Source: 39-52-133 sp035531075 (GTDB lineage: Bacteria; Pseudomonadota; Gammaproteobacteria; Burkholderiales; Gallionellaceae). From it: a stretch of DNA of 64,000 bases. Every line of letters starts with the position of its first letter. Position 1 is the stretch's first letter. The stretch covers positions 209,407 to 273,406 of the forward strand of contig DATKTO010000026.1 of assembly GCA_035531075.1 (NCBI GenBank). Reading direction: 5' to 3'. The notes beneath the pieces were generated by a model. That model searched no databases. It saw only the letters and a program-made list of their open reading frames with translations, and had not been told where the DNA came from. This document shows positions 1-9,061 of the stretch, in pieces. Both the position numbers and the translations under genes were made by a program.

Positions 1-1919
1 AGGCTGGCAGAAAGCGCAAGCGGCTGGTTTTTTGCATAACGTGCGGCGAGGAACGAAGAAAGAATCAGCACACCCTTGGAGTGTATGGCACCCGAAAGCT
101 TCACTTCGCGCTCGATGTTGACCAGCCTGCCTTCACCTAGCCGCGTAGTCGCCGTAATCCGTGTCGGCTGGGCAAAGGCGAAATTTCCCAGCTGAATCAC
201 GGACAGTCCGTTGACCTGGCCCGCCACCTCTCCTGAGGTCGAGATCACCAGGATGTTGCGCAGAATGGATTCATACAGTCTGTCTCTGAGTCTGCCTTGC
301 CTCCGTATCTGCGTATCAATCGATTTTTGCACGTCTGCAGCTTTAACCACGCTCTGGCCCGACTCTCGGGCCCAGTAGTCGGACTCGCGCAGCAAATCGG
401 CAACATCGAGCATATGGGTAGAAAGTTTCTCCGCATCACCAATCAGGCGCGCGCTTTGCTCAATGACCCTGGCTACGGCAGTTCGGTCGAACGGCATTAG
501 TTCTTCCTTGCGGCTCAGGGTTGAAATCAGCCGCGCATAAAGCAGATGCGTATCGTTATTGCGCTCAATCTGTTCTTCGAAATCTGCCGCCACTTTGAAC
601 AGTTCACCAAATTCAGGATCGTAGGCGTGCAACAGGTAATAAAACAGGCGGTCACCAAACAGCACTATTTTTGCATCGAGCGGAATAGGCTGAGGTTCCA
701 GCGAAACGGTGCTGACCAGGCTGTATATCTGCCCCAGCGATTCGATGTGAATTTCACGCGATTGCAGCGCCCTCTTCAGTCCTTCCCAGGCAAAAGGCTG
801 CATCAGCACTTTTCGGATATCCAGTAACAAATAGCCGCCGTTGGCACGGTGCAGCGCGCCAGCCTTGATCAGGGTGAAATCAGTCACCAGTGCGCCGAGC
901 TGGGCGATATGTTCGACTCGCCCCACCAGGTTGCTGTAGTTGGGATTGTCCTCACTGACGATAGGAGCCCCCTTTTTTTTGCCATTGCTCACCAGGGCGT
1001 TGACTTGATAGCGATGAAAGGTTTCCTGAGTGACGATAGTCATGCCGGAGAGCGTGACGGTATCTCTCTGCTTGCGAAAATCATCGACGTTATCGACCAT
1101 ATCCTGCTGCACGATATCGACATATTTCAGCACATCCGTGAGGTCGGTATAGCTTGCGCGCAACTCATCCAGCACATGTTCAACCACTACCATCGAGGTT
1201 TCACGGTTGAGCTGCCTGATCCGTTCGCTGCGCTCTTTCTGCCACTGCGGTACATGTTTCAGGATGTTTTCCAGGCGCTTCTGCAATTCAGCGATGGCTT
1301 TCTCTACACGGGACCTTTCTTCCTCCGGCAATTTTTCGAATTCATGCGGTGGCAGCACTTCGTGGTTTTTGGTCGGCGCAAAGGTAAAACCCTCCTGGGT
1401 ACGCAGCAGGATGACTTCTTCCTTTTCGGCATCCGCCCCCAACTGCTTGATTAACTGCTCTTGCTGTTTTTTGAATTCATCGTGAATCGCTTCTGACTTG
1501 TTGCGGTACTCCTCACTTTCAAATAGTGCAGGAATAGCGGTGCGCAAATAATCCACCCGCTCTGCCATTTGCTGGCTCAATTCTGCGCCCCTGCCGCAGG
1601 GCAACTTGAGCGCAAGCGGTTTGTGCGGCTGGGCAAAATTGTTGATATAGCACCAGTCATCGGGCTCTTGTTCAGTAGCTGCCTTGGTTTCGAGGAACTG
1701 CTGCACCATGCTGCGCTTGCCAAGGCCGGAAGGCCCCAGCACGAAAAGATTGTAGCCATCGCGACGGATGCCGATGCCGAAGTGCACGGCTTCCATCGCT
1801 CGCATTTGGCCGATAATTTCAGTCAAATCATCAAGCTCTGCCGTGGTCTGAAAACCGAACTGGTCTGCGTCACAGGGATGATAAAGTTGTTGAGAAAGAA
1901 GCGGTGTAGGGATAGTCAT
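1..1919 (-). CDS. Lon-like ATP-dependent protease (AAA_32/LonB type), C-terminus beyond window
   Basis: Partial gene, reading leftwards from an ATG at 1919-1917 and running off the window after about 639 residues without a stop. A Walker A loop GPSGLGKRS lies near residue 60. The middle is helical and charged. The segment near the edge, with GQVNGLSVIQLG and RITATTRLGEG, is the start of a Lon S16-type protease domain. The catalytic Ser-Lys dyad would lie just beyond base 1 and cannot be confirmed. Proteins of this type lack the usual Lon N-terminal substrate domain and degrade damaged proteins. AGGA sits 8 bases before the ATG. It is the last gene of the leftward stress cluster, 97 bases after the DnaK paralog. 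Confidence 0.85.
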   Translation of the reverse strand, partial: MTIPTPLLSQQLYHPCDADQFGFQTTAELDDLTEIIGQMRAMEAVHFGIGIRRDGYNLFVLGPSGLGKRSMVQQFLETKAATEQEPDDWCYINNFAQPHKPLALKLPCGRGAELSQQMAERVDYLRTAIPALFESEEYRNKSEAIHDEFKKQQEQLIKQLGADAEKEEVILLRTQEGFTFAPTKNHEVLPPHEFEKLPEEERSRVEKAIAELQKRLENILKHVPQWQKERSERIRQLNRETSMVVVEHVLDELRASYTDLTDVLKYVDIVQQDMVDNVDDFRKQRDTVTLSGMTIVTQETFHRYQVNALVSNGKKKGAPIVSEDNPNYSNLVGRVEHIAQLGALVTDFTLIKAGALHRANGGYLLLDIRKVLMQPFAWEGLKRALQSREIHIESLGQIYSLVSTVSLEPQPIPLDAKIVLFGDRLFYYLLHAYDPEFGELFKVAADFEEQIERNNDTHLLYARLISTLSRKEELMPFDRTAVARVIEQSARLIGDAEKLSTHMLDVADLLRESDYWARESGQSVVKAADVQKSIDTQIRRQGRLRDRLYESILRNILVISTSGEVAGQVNGLSVIQLGNFAFAQPTRITATTRLGEGRLVNIEREVKLSGAIHSKGVLILSSFLAARYAKNQPLALSAS

Positions 1920-2016
1920 GTTTTTTTCCTGAACGAATATCACTGTTCTAGATAACCCGGGCACTACTGCGCATTCTGTTTAAAACAGCCGGACGGAAAT
2001 ATTGCCCTGAAATAAT

Positions 2017-3888
2017 TTATTTATTTTCCTTGTACTCGGCATCCACTACTTTGCCGTGCGTATTGGATGCGCCGCCGACATTGGGTGGTGGTTCTGATCC
2101 CTCCCAGCGGGTTTCCGCATAGGGCGCGCCTTTGCTTGCCTGACCTGATTGTGAATACAGCACTGCTCCAGCCTCACTCAGCACTTTTTTCAGCGCTTCG
2201 GCACGCTCTGTGGCGAGGCTGACATCTTTTTTGAGCAATGCTTCCTTGGTTTCGCGCAAGGCATTCTCGATGCGCCGTCTCAAATCGTCGGTCAGTTTTT
2301 CCGAGAAATTGGCCAGCATCTTCTCCGCTTCGTAGCAGTTGGAATCGGCTGTGTTCAGTTTTTCCGCGTCCTCGCGCCGTTTCTTGTCGGCATCGGCATA
2401 TCGCTCGGCATCCTCCACCATGCGTTTTTTATCGCTCTCCGACAGGCGTGTGGAACCCGTGATGCTGATGGATTGTGATTTTCCGCTGACGGTGTCTTTT
2501 GCCGCAACGCTGAGTATTCCGTTGGAGTCGATATCGAAGCTCACTTCGATCTTGGGTACGCCGCGCGGTGCCCGGGGCAGGCCATCCAGATTGAATTGGC
2601 CGAGGCTGGTGTTGTCAGACGCCATCGGCCTTTCGCCCTGAAATACATGCACCGTGACAGTGGTCTGCATGTCGGCGGCTGTGGTGAAATTTTCGCTGCG
2701 CTTGACCGGGATGGGTGTATTGCGCGTGATCAGCGGCGTGGCAATGCCGCCCAGGGTTTCCACCCCCAGGGTCAGCGGGGTCACGTCTACCAGAACGATG
2801 CCGCCGACTTCGCCTGCCAGCACGCCGGCCTGAATGGCCGCACCTGCAGCCACGCACTCCATCGGATCTACGCCCATCTCGGCCTTGTGCCCGAATATTT
2901 CCTCAAAAAAACTGCGCACCGCGGGCATGCGTGTCGGCCCGCCGACGAATACCACCCTGTTTATATCCTTCGGGGTGATACCGGCATCTTTCAATGCCTG
3001 GTCCACCGGGCCGCGGCAACGTTCTATCACCGGGCGTATCAGGCGTTCAAGTTCGGTGCGGTTGAGATCCAGCTCGAGATGGCGCGGCTCACCCTTGACG
3101 GCGGCGAGATAAGGCAGGCTGAGGTGTGTGCTAGTGCTGGTGGTAAGTTCAATTTTTGCTGTCTCGGCTGCTTCAAGGAGACGCGCGGCAGCCTTGCTGT
3201 CGCTGCGCACATCGACGCCGGTGGCCATCTGGAAACGTTCGACCAGGTGATCGAAGACACGCTGGTTCATGTCAGTGCCGCCAAGCTGGGTATCACCGCT
3301 GGTGGATTTGACTTCAAACACGCCTTTGCCAAACTCCATAATGGTGACATCCAGGGTGCCGCCACCGAGGTCGATCACGGCAATGCGCAGCTCCTCGCCC
3401 AGCCGGTCAAGGCCATAGGCCAGTGAAGCTGCGGTAGGCTCGTTGACCAGACGCACCACTTCAAGCCCTGCTATGCGGCAGGCATCCTTGGTGGCGGCGC
3501 GCTGGTTGTCATCGAAATAAGCCGGCACCGTGACCACGACCTTTTCCACCGGCTCGCCCAGAAACGATTCTGCATCACGCTTGATTTTTTGCAGCAGGAA
3601 GGCCGAAAGCTGTTCCGGAGAGTAATCATGATCCCGCAGACGGATATTTTCACGCTTGCCCATCCTGCGCTTGAAGGCGGTGGCCGTCCCCTCGGGATTG
3701 GACACGGCCTGGCGCCGCGCAGGTTCGCCCACCAGAACCTGCCCGTCTTCGGTCAGCGCAACATAGCTGGGAAACGCCTTACCGCCTACGCTGACACCTT
3801 CGGCGCTGGGGATAATGACAGGCCGGCCACCGCGAAGCACTGCGGCGGCAGAATTAGATGTTCCCAGATCAATTCCGATGATGGCCAT
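2017..3888 (-). CDS. Hsp70 family chaperone, DnaK paralog
   Basis: A 623-residue cytosolic Hsp70. The N-terminus has the phosphate-binding GIDLGTSNSA, then VPAYFDDNQRAAT, VNEPTAASLAYG and DLGGGTLDV of the actin-like ATPase domain (about 1-380). The substrate-binding domain starts around TPLTLGVETLGG and is followed by a helical lid. The tail VDAEYKENK resembles the end of DnaK. It is shorter than housekeeping DnaK (about 640) and has no grpE or dnaJ beside it, so I read it as an accessory paralog that borrows co-chaperones or acts in the stress cluster. It lies between the PEBP gene and the Lon-like protease, all leftward, which suggests coupled refolding and degradation. Confidence 0.9.
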   Translation of the reverse strand: MAIIGIDLGTSNSAAAVLRGGRPVIIPSAEGVSVGGKAFPSYVALTEDGQVLVGEPARRQAVSNPEGTATAFKRRMGKRENIRLRDHDYSPEQLSAFLLQKIKRDAESFLGEPVEKVVVTVPAYFDDNQRAATKDACRIAGLEVVRLVNEPTAASLAYGLDRLGEELRIAVIDLGGGTLDVTIMEFGKGVFEVKSTSGDTQLGGTDMNQRVFDHLVERFQMATGVDVRSDSKAAARLLEAAETAKIELTTSTSTHLSLPYLAAVKGEPRHLELDLNRTELERLIRPVIERCRGPVDQALKDAGITPKDINRVVFVGGPTRMPAVRSFFEEIFGHKAEMGVDPMECVAAGAAIQAGVLAGEVGGIVLVDVTPLTLGVETLGGIATPLITRNTPIPVKRSENFTTAADMQTTVTVHVFQGERPMASDNTSLGQFNLDGLPRAPRGVPKIEVSFDIDSNGILSVAAKDTVSGKSQSISITGSTRLSESDKKRMVEDAERYADADKKRREDAEKLNTADSNCYEAEKMLANFSEKLTDDLRRRIENALRETKEALLKKDVSLATERAEALKKVLSEAGAVLYSQSGQASKGAPYAETRWEGSEPPPNVGGASNTHGKVVDAEYKENK

Positions 3889-4017
3889 ATGTACATACCC
3901 TTGCTCGATTTATTCAAATTGAAAAGAAAATTCCGGTCTTTGCACCTTATTAGGGATATTTGACTCAGTCTTTGAATAATCAAGCCCGCTCTGACAATTA
4001 AATTCCACGCAGATCTG

Positions 4018-4620
4018 CTACCCGGGATGCCGCCGGTACATTCCAACCATACTGGATTGATCCAGTACGTGACCTTGCATGGTTTTTTCCAGTACTGCCT
4101 TGGTGGGTTTCTTCAAATCCGGCAGGGTGCGATCCAGCGCGTAGAGTTTGAAAAAATAGCGGTGCATGCCTATCGGCGGGCACGGTCCGCCGTAACTGGT
4201 GCGGTGCCAGTCATTAACGCCCTGCAGCGTTCCTGCCGGAAGACTTTTTTCAGTCACGCCTTCAGCCATGCCGGATGCATTGGCAGGAATGTTATAGAGC
4301 ACCCAGTGCACCCAGGTCGTCTGCGGGGCTGCCGGATCTGGCGCATCCGGATCGTCAACAATCAAGGCCAGACTCTTTGTACCGGGCGGCACGCCCACCC
4401 ACATGATTTGAGGTGAGGTATTCAGCCCATCGCAGGTATGACGCTCTGGAATTTCTCGACCATGCATAAATGCAGGTGACATGATGCTCATGCTCATTGC
4501 CAACCTATCCTTTCCGCCCGTAAGCACGCCGTTATAAGCAGCCACAACAGAGATGAAGATGAGTAAAACTCCCAGAACGGCAGCCCAAATCCAGCGTACA
4601 AGCAGAGATCTATTTTTCAT
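4018..4620 (-). CDS. YbhB/YbcL-type PEBP (Raf-kinase-inhibitor-like) protein
   Basis: 200 residues. The N-terminus (about 8-28) is a hydrophobic signal anchor (LLVRWIWAAVLGVLLIFISV), so the protein is probably exported or membrane-tethered. The rest is the phosphatidylethanolamine-binding fold: HTCDGLNTSP, LIVDDPDAPDP and TTWVHWVLYNIP carry the conserved Asp-Pro-Asp and His of the ligand pocket, and GPCPPIGMHRYFFKLYALD is the second signature. Bacterial members have no settled function; ligand binding and stress roles have been proposed. No strong ribosome-binding site precedes the ATG. It sits between an Hsp20 gene and the DnaK paralog on the same strand. Confidence 0.85.
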   Translation of the reverse strand: MKNRSLLVRWIWAAVLGVLLIFISVVAAYNGVLTGGKDRLAMSMSIMSPAFMHGREIPERHTCDGLNTSPQIMWVGVPPGTKSLALIVDDPDAPDPAAPQTTWVHWVLYNIPANASGMAEGVTEKSLPAGTLQGVNDWHRTSYGGPCPPIGMHRYFFKLYALDRTLPDLKKPTKAVLEKTMQGHVLDQSSMVGMYRRHPG

Positions 4621-4686
4621 CTTGCGCTGAGTTTTAATGAGCCAATTTTTTCATACATTGCTTTCGCCATATATCGAATTTGCGGC

Positions 4687-5193
4687 TCAGGACAATTTGA
4701 TGGTTCTGCTGCTTTCACTCTCTACCTTGGGCAGGCGTATGCTCAGCACGCCATTTTTGTAGCTCGCTTGCGCACGCTCTGCATCGACATTGCGCGGCAA
4801 CGGGATGCTGCGCTGGAAGGAGCCGTAGGCACGCTCCATAACATGGTAGGTGCTGTCGCGGCTTTCACGCTCGTAACGTTTTTCCCCGCTCAGATAGAGC
4901 TCATTGCCCTCAACTGTGATGGTGAAGTCTTCTTTCTCCATGCCGGGCACCTCCACCCGCACGATGATCTCCTTGTCCAGCTCCTCCACCTCTCCTGCCA
5001 ACAAGCCCCAGCGTGGAAAGGTCGCGAGGGTGCTGCCGCTCTGCGTCAGCGCCTCATCTTTGGAGAGTGAAAAATGTGTCAGCGCATTGCTACCGCGGCT
5101 AAGCAGCTCGCGCCATCCATCCGACAGATTTTCCCAGGTGCGGCTCAGTTCACGCCCGATATTTCTTCCCGCTGTTTTCAAATTATCCAGCAT
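4687..5193 (-). CDS. Hsp20/alpha-crystallin small heat shock protein
   Basis: 168 residues from the ATG at 5193. GAGGAG is 7 bases upstream of this ATG and only 1 base from the alternative ATG at 5199, so the inner start is preferred. About 55 N-terminal residues precede the alpha-crystallin domain, with RVEVPGMEKEDFTITVEGNELYLSGEKR and the closing A-x-x-x-n-GVL motif (KNGVLSIRLPK). Such proteins form oligomers that hold unfolding proteins for DnaK/ClpB without using ATP. The long N-terminal region differs from that of the second Hsp20 at 11493-11942, so they are distinct paralogs and not a recent duplication. Confidence 0.9.
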   Translation of the reverse strand: MLDNLKTAGRNIGRELSRTWENLSDGWRELLSRGSNALTHFSLSKDEALTQSGSTLATFPRWGLLAGEVEELDKEIIVRVEVPGMEKEDFTITVEGNELYLSGEKRYERESRDSTYHVMERAYGSFQRSIPLPRNVDAERAQASYKNGVLSIRLPKVESESSRTIKLS

Positions 5194-5241
5194 ATGCATG
5201 CTCCTCAATTTTAACCATGGAAATATGAATGCAAAATCTGC

Positions 5242-5610
5242 TTACTCTGAAATTAAATTATCACTTTCAAACAAGCGCTTTGCCTCATGATTCTTGACAT
5301 CTCCACGAACCTTTCGCGCATAGTCTTCAAGCTGGCGTTTGGCGGCATTAAAGGCATCGCGCAAGGCGACATAAACATCTTCGGAATGGTCGCGGTTCAC
5401 CACAATCTCATTGCCCGGCACGCCAATGTCGATGCGGACATTGAACTGCTTTCCCTGATTGTGGTGTTTATGCGGCATTTCCACCACCACGCGGCAGGAC
5501 ATGATGTGTTTGAAAAATTCGTCCAGTTTTTGGGCCTTCTCACGAATATTGGCCTCAAGCGCTTCTGAATGTTCCACATCACGAATAGTGATTTGCATAG
5601 GAATTTGCAT
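5242..5610 (-). CDS. hpf: Ribosome hibernation-promoting factor (HPF/RaiA family)
   Basis: 122 residues, a short-form hibernation factor with no long-HPF C-terminal dimerisation domain. The beta-alpha-beta-beta-beta-alpha fold is recognisable: MQIPMQITIRDVEHSEAL, KAQKLDEFF, then HHNQGKQFNVRIDIGVPG and the conserved DVYVALRDAFNAAKRQLEDY helix. The family binds the 30S mRNA/tRNA channel and stops translation in stress or stationary phase. AAGGAG lies 6 bases before the ATG at 5610. It is transcribed with the CBS protein upstream (33 bases) and Hsp20 downstream (48 bases). The location fits a stress regulon and not the usual rpoN locus. Confidence 0.9.
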   Translation of the reverse strand: MQIPMQITIRDVEHSEALEANIREKAQKLDEFFKHIMSCRVVVEMPHKHHNQGKQFNVRIDIGVPGNEIVVNRDHSEDVYVALRDAFNAAKRQLEDYARKVRGDVKNHEAKRLFESDNLISE

Positions 5611-5643
5611 GACTTTCTCCTTAAATAAAAATACAAAATTGGG

Positions 5644-6093
5644 TTAGCGGCGGCTTATCGATTCCTTTTTCTGCTCATGCTTGACCAGCCTGGAAAGATC
5701 CAGCAACTCTTCCGCCAGCAATTCCAGCAGATCATCGAGGGCCAGAATACCAATCAGCCCACCTTTGCTATCCACCACAGGCAAGCGCCGCACACCTTCT
5801 CCGCGCATATACTGAATAGACTCGTAGATACCCATACCATCCTGCACCGTGACCAACTTTTGCCCCATGATGTCAGCGACTGTGATCACCATCTGCACCA
5901 GATCCGGCGCCATTACTTCCACCACCAGATCACGATCAGTCACGATGCCTACCGGCACCTTCACTCCCTTGCGCTCTTCGACGACGACGACAGAGCCGAC
6001 ATGGTGCTGGCGCATAAGCTTGGCCGCTTCGTTGACGGTTGTTTCGCGCTGCACAATAATGACTTCGCGGTTACAGATATCACTGACAGGCAT
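5644..6093 (-). CDS. CBS-domain pair protein
   Basis: 149 residues made almost entirely of two CBS motifs (a Bateman module): residues about 8-65 (TVNEAAKLMRQHHVGSVVVV) and about 75-130 (GIYESIQYMRGEGVRRLPVV, GLIGILALDDLLELLAEEL). Such modules bind adenosine nucleotides and act as energy sensors, often without an attached enzyme. AAGGAGAG lies 6 bases before the ATG at 6093. Its place next to the hibernation factor in the same orientation suggests it monitors energy state within the stress cluster, which is inference. The basic tail HEQKKESISRR is not part of the fold. Confidence 0.88.
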   Translation of the reverse strand: MPVSDICNREVIIVQRETTVNEAAKLMRQHHVGSVVVVEERKGVKVPVGIVTDRDLVVEVMAPDLVQMVITVADIMGQKLVTVQDGMGIYESIQYMRGEGVRRLPVVDSKGGLIGILALDDLLELLAEELLDLSRLVKHEQKKESISRR

Positions 6094-6161
6094 GATTCTC
6101 TCCTTAATTTACTGAAAAAAATAATTCAGTTATTGTTTTGATTACTCTTACAGCCAAGCCA

Positions 6162-6500
6162 TTAATCCTCGTGCATCAATTGAACAGGCTTCTTGCCTTG
6201 CGCAGTATTTTCGTAACCGTAATAAAGGGTATCCAGGTGATGCGATACATCCTTAATTTCATCCTCGCTCCAGCTTAAGCCGCTGATATATTGCCAACGA
6301 CGTACCTGAGCCACGAGGCTTTCCCAGTCTGTCACCAGCTTCTGCTCGCGCCAATGGATTTGCGAGGTGTGGCAGGCAATGCAGTGCGTCGTGTAAAGCA
6401 ATTGACCCCGTGCTTCGTTATATTTCTCCGCGGCATAAACGGCGGCCTGTGAAAAACACAAGATGCACAGCAACAAGAACAACTTGATTATGCTGTTCAT
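6162..6500 (-). CDS. Small periplasmic monohaem cytochrome c
   Basis: 112 residues from the ATG at 6500. This start overlaps the stop of the upstream FAD reductase as ATGA and gives a clear signal peptide (IIKLFLLLCILCFSQAAVYAAE) with cleavage near residue 23. One CxxCH haem site (CIACH) is present. The spacing to the helical tail is that of small class I-like electron carriers, but I see no certain axial Met; LMHED near the end is the only late Met. Its overlap with the FAD-dependent reductase suggests that it is made with that enzyme. A direct redox link would have to cross the membrane and is speculative. Confidence 0.8.
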   Translation of the reverse strand: MNSIIKLFLLLCILCFSQAAVYAAEKYNEARGQLLYTTHCIACHTSQIHWREQKLVTDWESLVAQVRRWQYISGLSWSEDEIKDVSHHLDTLYYGYENTAQGKKPVQLMHED

Positions 6501-7633
6501 AACATAGCCGCCGCGCCTAAACTGGCATGAATGGATGCCTGTTTTGCGTGCAGAAACCAGCGATCCAGCACCACATGGCGGGTAAACCATTTGTTTTTCA
6601 ACAAGGCTCCTGCCACGAAATTGCGCAAAAATTGCGGTGCTACGTCGGCAGGTGCAGTAACGGTGCCAAAGCGCTCGGTCAGCCGCCGCGAATAAGGTTG
6701 CAGTTGTTCAATGCTGTAGTCACCCGCTGCCTCCATGATGGTGGTGGCAGCCAGCAGCGCTGACTCTACCGCCGGGCGTATGCCTTCGCCACTTTGCGGA
6801 TAGGCAAGCCCTGCCGCATCGCCGATAAGCAGCATTCCATCGTCGAGTTGTTTACGCACTGAATGCCCGTGCAGTAGATAGGCATGGCCGTGGAAATGAT
6901 CAGGAATGTCATGTGGAATTCTGCCGCGTTGCTTTAGAAAATCACAAAAATATTTGAGCTGTGCTGAAAGCCCGTGGTTGTCCTCGCGGCCAAGACCAAT
7001 ATTGAGATAATGGCCTTTGCTAAAACACCAGCCGTATCCTTTCAGGTCGTTACAAAAATAGAGCTCAGGCATATCTCCCCGTACCCTGCAATTAAAATAT
7101 TGGTAGGCGTTCATTTTGAATTCGATTTCTTTTGCCGCAATGGCGGGTTCGTCTGCGCCCAGCTGCGCCCCCATATAGCGTGCCACCGGACAAAAATGTC
7201 CGCCGGCACCGATGACCAGCGGTGTTGAAATGGCATCATTAACAAGCCATTGCTTGCCGTTTCTGACTATTGATTTTAGTGCATGGCCAAGCTTCAGGCG
7301 TGCACCCGAACGCTGCAATAGATAATCGTCAAGTTCGTAACGGCGTATGCCGTAACTGACGGTGCCTGAATATTGCGTTTCGACATCGCTGCCATCGATC
7401 ATGCCGGTGCGGAAGGAGGAGATTGCCTGCAACACATGGCGCTGGCTATAATCTTCGATATCCAGTTGCAGCGCATCGACCACTGCCGGGGTAATCCAGC
7501 CGGCACAGACTTTGTCACGCGGGAAGATCGCCTTGTCCATCACCATTACATCCATGCCCTGCTGGCGCAACTGCTTCGCACAGCTTGATCCTGCAGGGCC
7601 ACCACCGACAATGAGTACGTCACAGCTTTCCAT
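6497..7633 (-). CDS. FAD-dependent oxidoreductase, geranylgeranyl-reductase family
   Basis: 378 residues. The N-terminal Rossmann motif VLIVGGGPAGSSCAKQL binds FAD, CAGWITPAVVDAL follows as in GGR/digeranylglycerophospholipid reductases, and the second FAD motif is LLIGDAAGLAYPQSGEGI. The family reduces isolated double bonds in isoprenoid or lipid chains; some members are hydroxylases, so the substrate is open. The gene overlaps the cyclopropane-fatty-acid synthase upstream by 14 bases and the cytochrome c downstream by 4, which indicates translational coupling. This context makes a membrane acyl chain a more likely substrate than a pigment. No chlorophyll, carotenoid or archaeal-lipid genes are nearby. 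Confidence 0.82.
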   Translation of the reverse strand: MESCDVLIVGGGPAGSSCAKQLRQQGMDVMVMDKAIFPRDKVCAGWITPAVVDALQLDIEDYSQRHVLQAISSFRTGMIDGSDVETQYSGTVSYGIRRYELDDYLLQRSGARLKLGHALKSIVRNGKQWLVNDAISTPLVIGAGGHFCPVARYMGAQLGADEPAIAAKEIEFKMNAYQYFNCRVRGDMPELYFCNDLKGYGWCFSKGHYLNIGLGREDNHGLSAQLKYFCDFLKQRGRIPHDIPDHFHGHAYLLHGHSVRKQLDDGMLLIGDAAGLAYPQSGEGIRPAVESALLAATTIMEAAGDYSIEQLQPYSRRLTERFGTVTAPADVAPQFLRNFVAGALLKNKWFTRHVVLDRWFLHAKQASIHASLGAAAML

Positions 7634-8957
7634 TAGACTCTCCTGCTGAATTGAGCTGGTTTAGCCCGGCGTGAGATTCATACAGATATTGCCGGCTCCA
7701 TGGAATATCGTTATTCCCGGCGCGGGCAAACAGCACCTGGAACAGCTGCATGCCTCCCGTCTTGAACGTGGTGAGAGATCCTGCAAGATACAAACGCCAT
7801 GATCGCGCGAATTCGGAATCGAACATTTCCGTCACAAGGTCGATATTTTCTTCATATCGCATCAACCAGTGTTCCAGCGTCTTGGCATAGTGCATGCGCA
7901 AATTTTCAACATCCAGCACTGAAAAATCGGAAGGTTCGAATATCTGCATCATTTGCGCCAGGCTGGGCGGATTAGCGCCCGGAAAAATGTGCCGCTCGGT
8001 CCATGCATCCATGGGACGCGGGTAGTTCAAGCCTATGCTATGAATCAGCCCGCGGCCAGTGTCACTGAGACTGCGGTCAATGACTTCACCCAGTGCCTGG
8101 TAATTATCGACACCCACATGTTCGAGCATGCCAACAGAAACAAACGCATCGAACTTTCCCTGTACATTGCGATAGTCATCTTCGACAAACTCAACCTGCC
8201 CATCCAGACCTTCGGCGTGGGCACGCCGCCTAGCGAAGTTGATCTGCTCTTTGGATATATTGTAGGCCTGCACTGTCACGCCATAATGCTTGGCCATATG
8301 TATCGCCAACGCCCCCCAGCCACAGCCAACCTCCAGTACCTTTTCTCCCGGTTGCAGGCGCAGCTTGCGGCAGACGTGATTCATCTTGGCAAGCTGTGCA
8401 TCTTCAAGGCTGATGCCCTGATCCGGAAAATATGCGCAGGTGTAAAGCATTTGCCGATCAAGCCAAATCTTGTAAAAATCGTTGCCAATGTCGTAATGAT
8501 GCTGAATATTGCGGCGTGAGCCGGCGATGGTGTTGCGCCTTGCATCATTTATTGGTGATAACAGCAATTTCCCGATTTTTCCCTGGCTACGAAATGGCCA
8601 GACGCGATAAACCGCATCGAGAAAATCCAGCAAGCTGCCTTGTACGTCTATGCGTTGCGCCGAATACATCTCGCCGAAGTTCAGTTCCGGGTCAGCCAGC
8701 AATTTCAACAGGGCACCACGGTCACGTATGAATACCTGCGCCACCTCGCTACCTTTATGGTTCGATATTTTTTGTCCATTCCACAGCACAATCTCTAATG
8801 GTGGGTCACCGATTGCGCGCATCATTCTCGACAACAGCATTTTTTCAGTCGCAAAGATCATATTGCCAAAAGTCGGGCGCTGTTCTCTGGCTGACGACAG
8901 GTAGTTGATCCCACCATTAATCAATTTGTTTGATGGCTCGATTTGCTCATGTCTCAT
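7620..8957 (-). CDS. cfa: Cyclopropane-fatty-acyl-phospholipid synthase family methyltransferase
   Basis: 445 residues, longer than E. coli Cfa (382) by an N-terminal extension. The SAM motif VLEVGCGWGALAIHMAKHYG is intact. The catalytic-site segments match Cfa: GMLEHVG (Glu), LIHSIG (His) and HYAKTLEHW (Tyr). It should transfer a methylene from SAM to unsaturated acyl chains of membrane phospholipids, lowering proton leak and raising acid or oxidative tolerance. AAGGAG lies 7 bases before the ATG at 8957. The downstream FAD reductase overlaps it, so it could belong to a two-step pathway (methylene or methyl branch formation) and not simple cyclopropanation; this is inference. Confidence 0.88.
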   Translation of the reverse strand: MRHEQIEPSNKLINGGINYLSSAREQRPTFGNMIFATEKMLLSRMMRAIGDPPLEIVLWNGQKISNHKGSEVAQVFIRDRGALLKLLADPELNFGEMYSAQRIDVQGSLLDFLDAVYRVWPFRSQGKIGKLLLSPINDARRNTIAGSRRNIQHHYDIGNDFYKIWLDRQMLYTCAYFPDQGISLEDAQLAKMNHVCRKLRLQPGEKVLEVGCGWGALAIHMAKHYGVTVQAYNISKEQINFARRRAHAEGLDGQVEFVEDDYRNVQGKFDAFVSVGMLEHVGVDNYQALGEVIDRSLSDTGRGLIHSIGLNYPRPMDAWTERHIFPGANPPSLAQMMQIFEPSDFSVLDVENLRMHYAKTLEHWLMRYEENIDLVTEMFDSEFARSWRLYLAGSLTTFKTGGMQLFQVLFARAGNNDIPWSRQYLYESHAGLNQLNSAGESNGKL

Positions 8958-9061
8958 GCTATCTTCTCCTTGTTATCCAGTTGAGCTACTTCCTTCGATA
9001 AAATCACGCTTCCACTAAGTCTTTCTGCGATACATAACAAAACCATTCGATTGCTTGATGA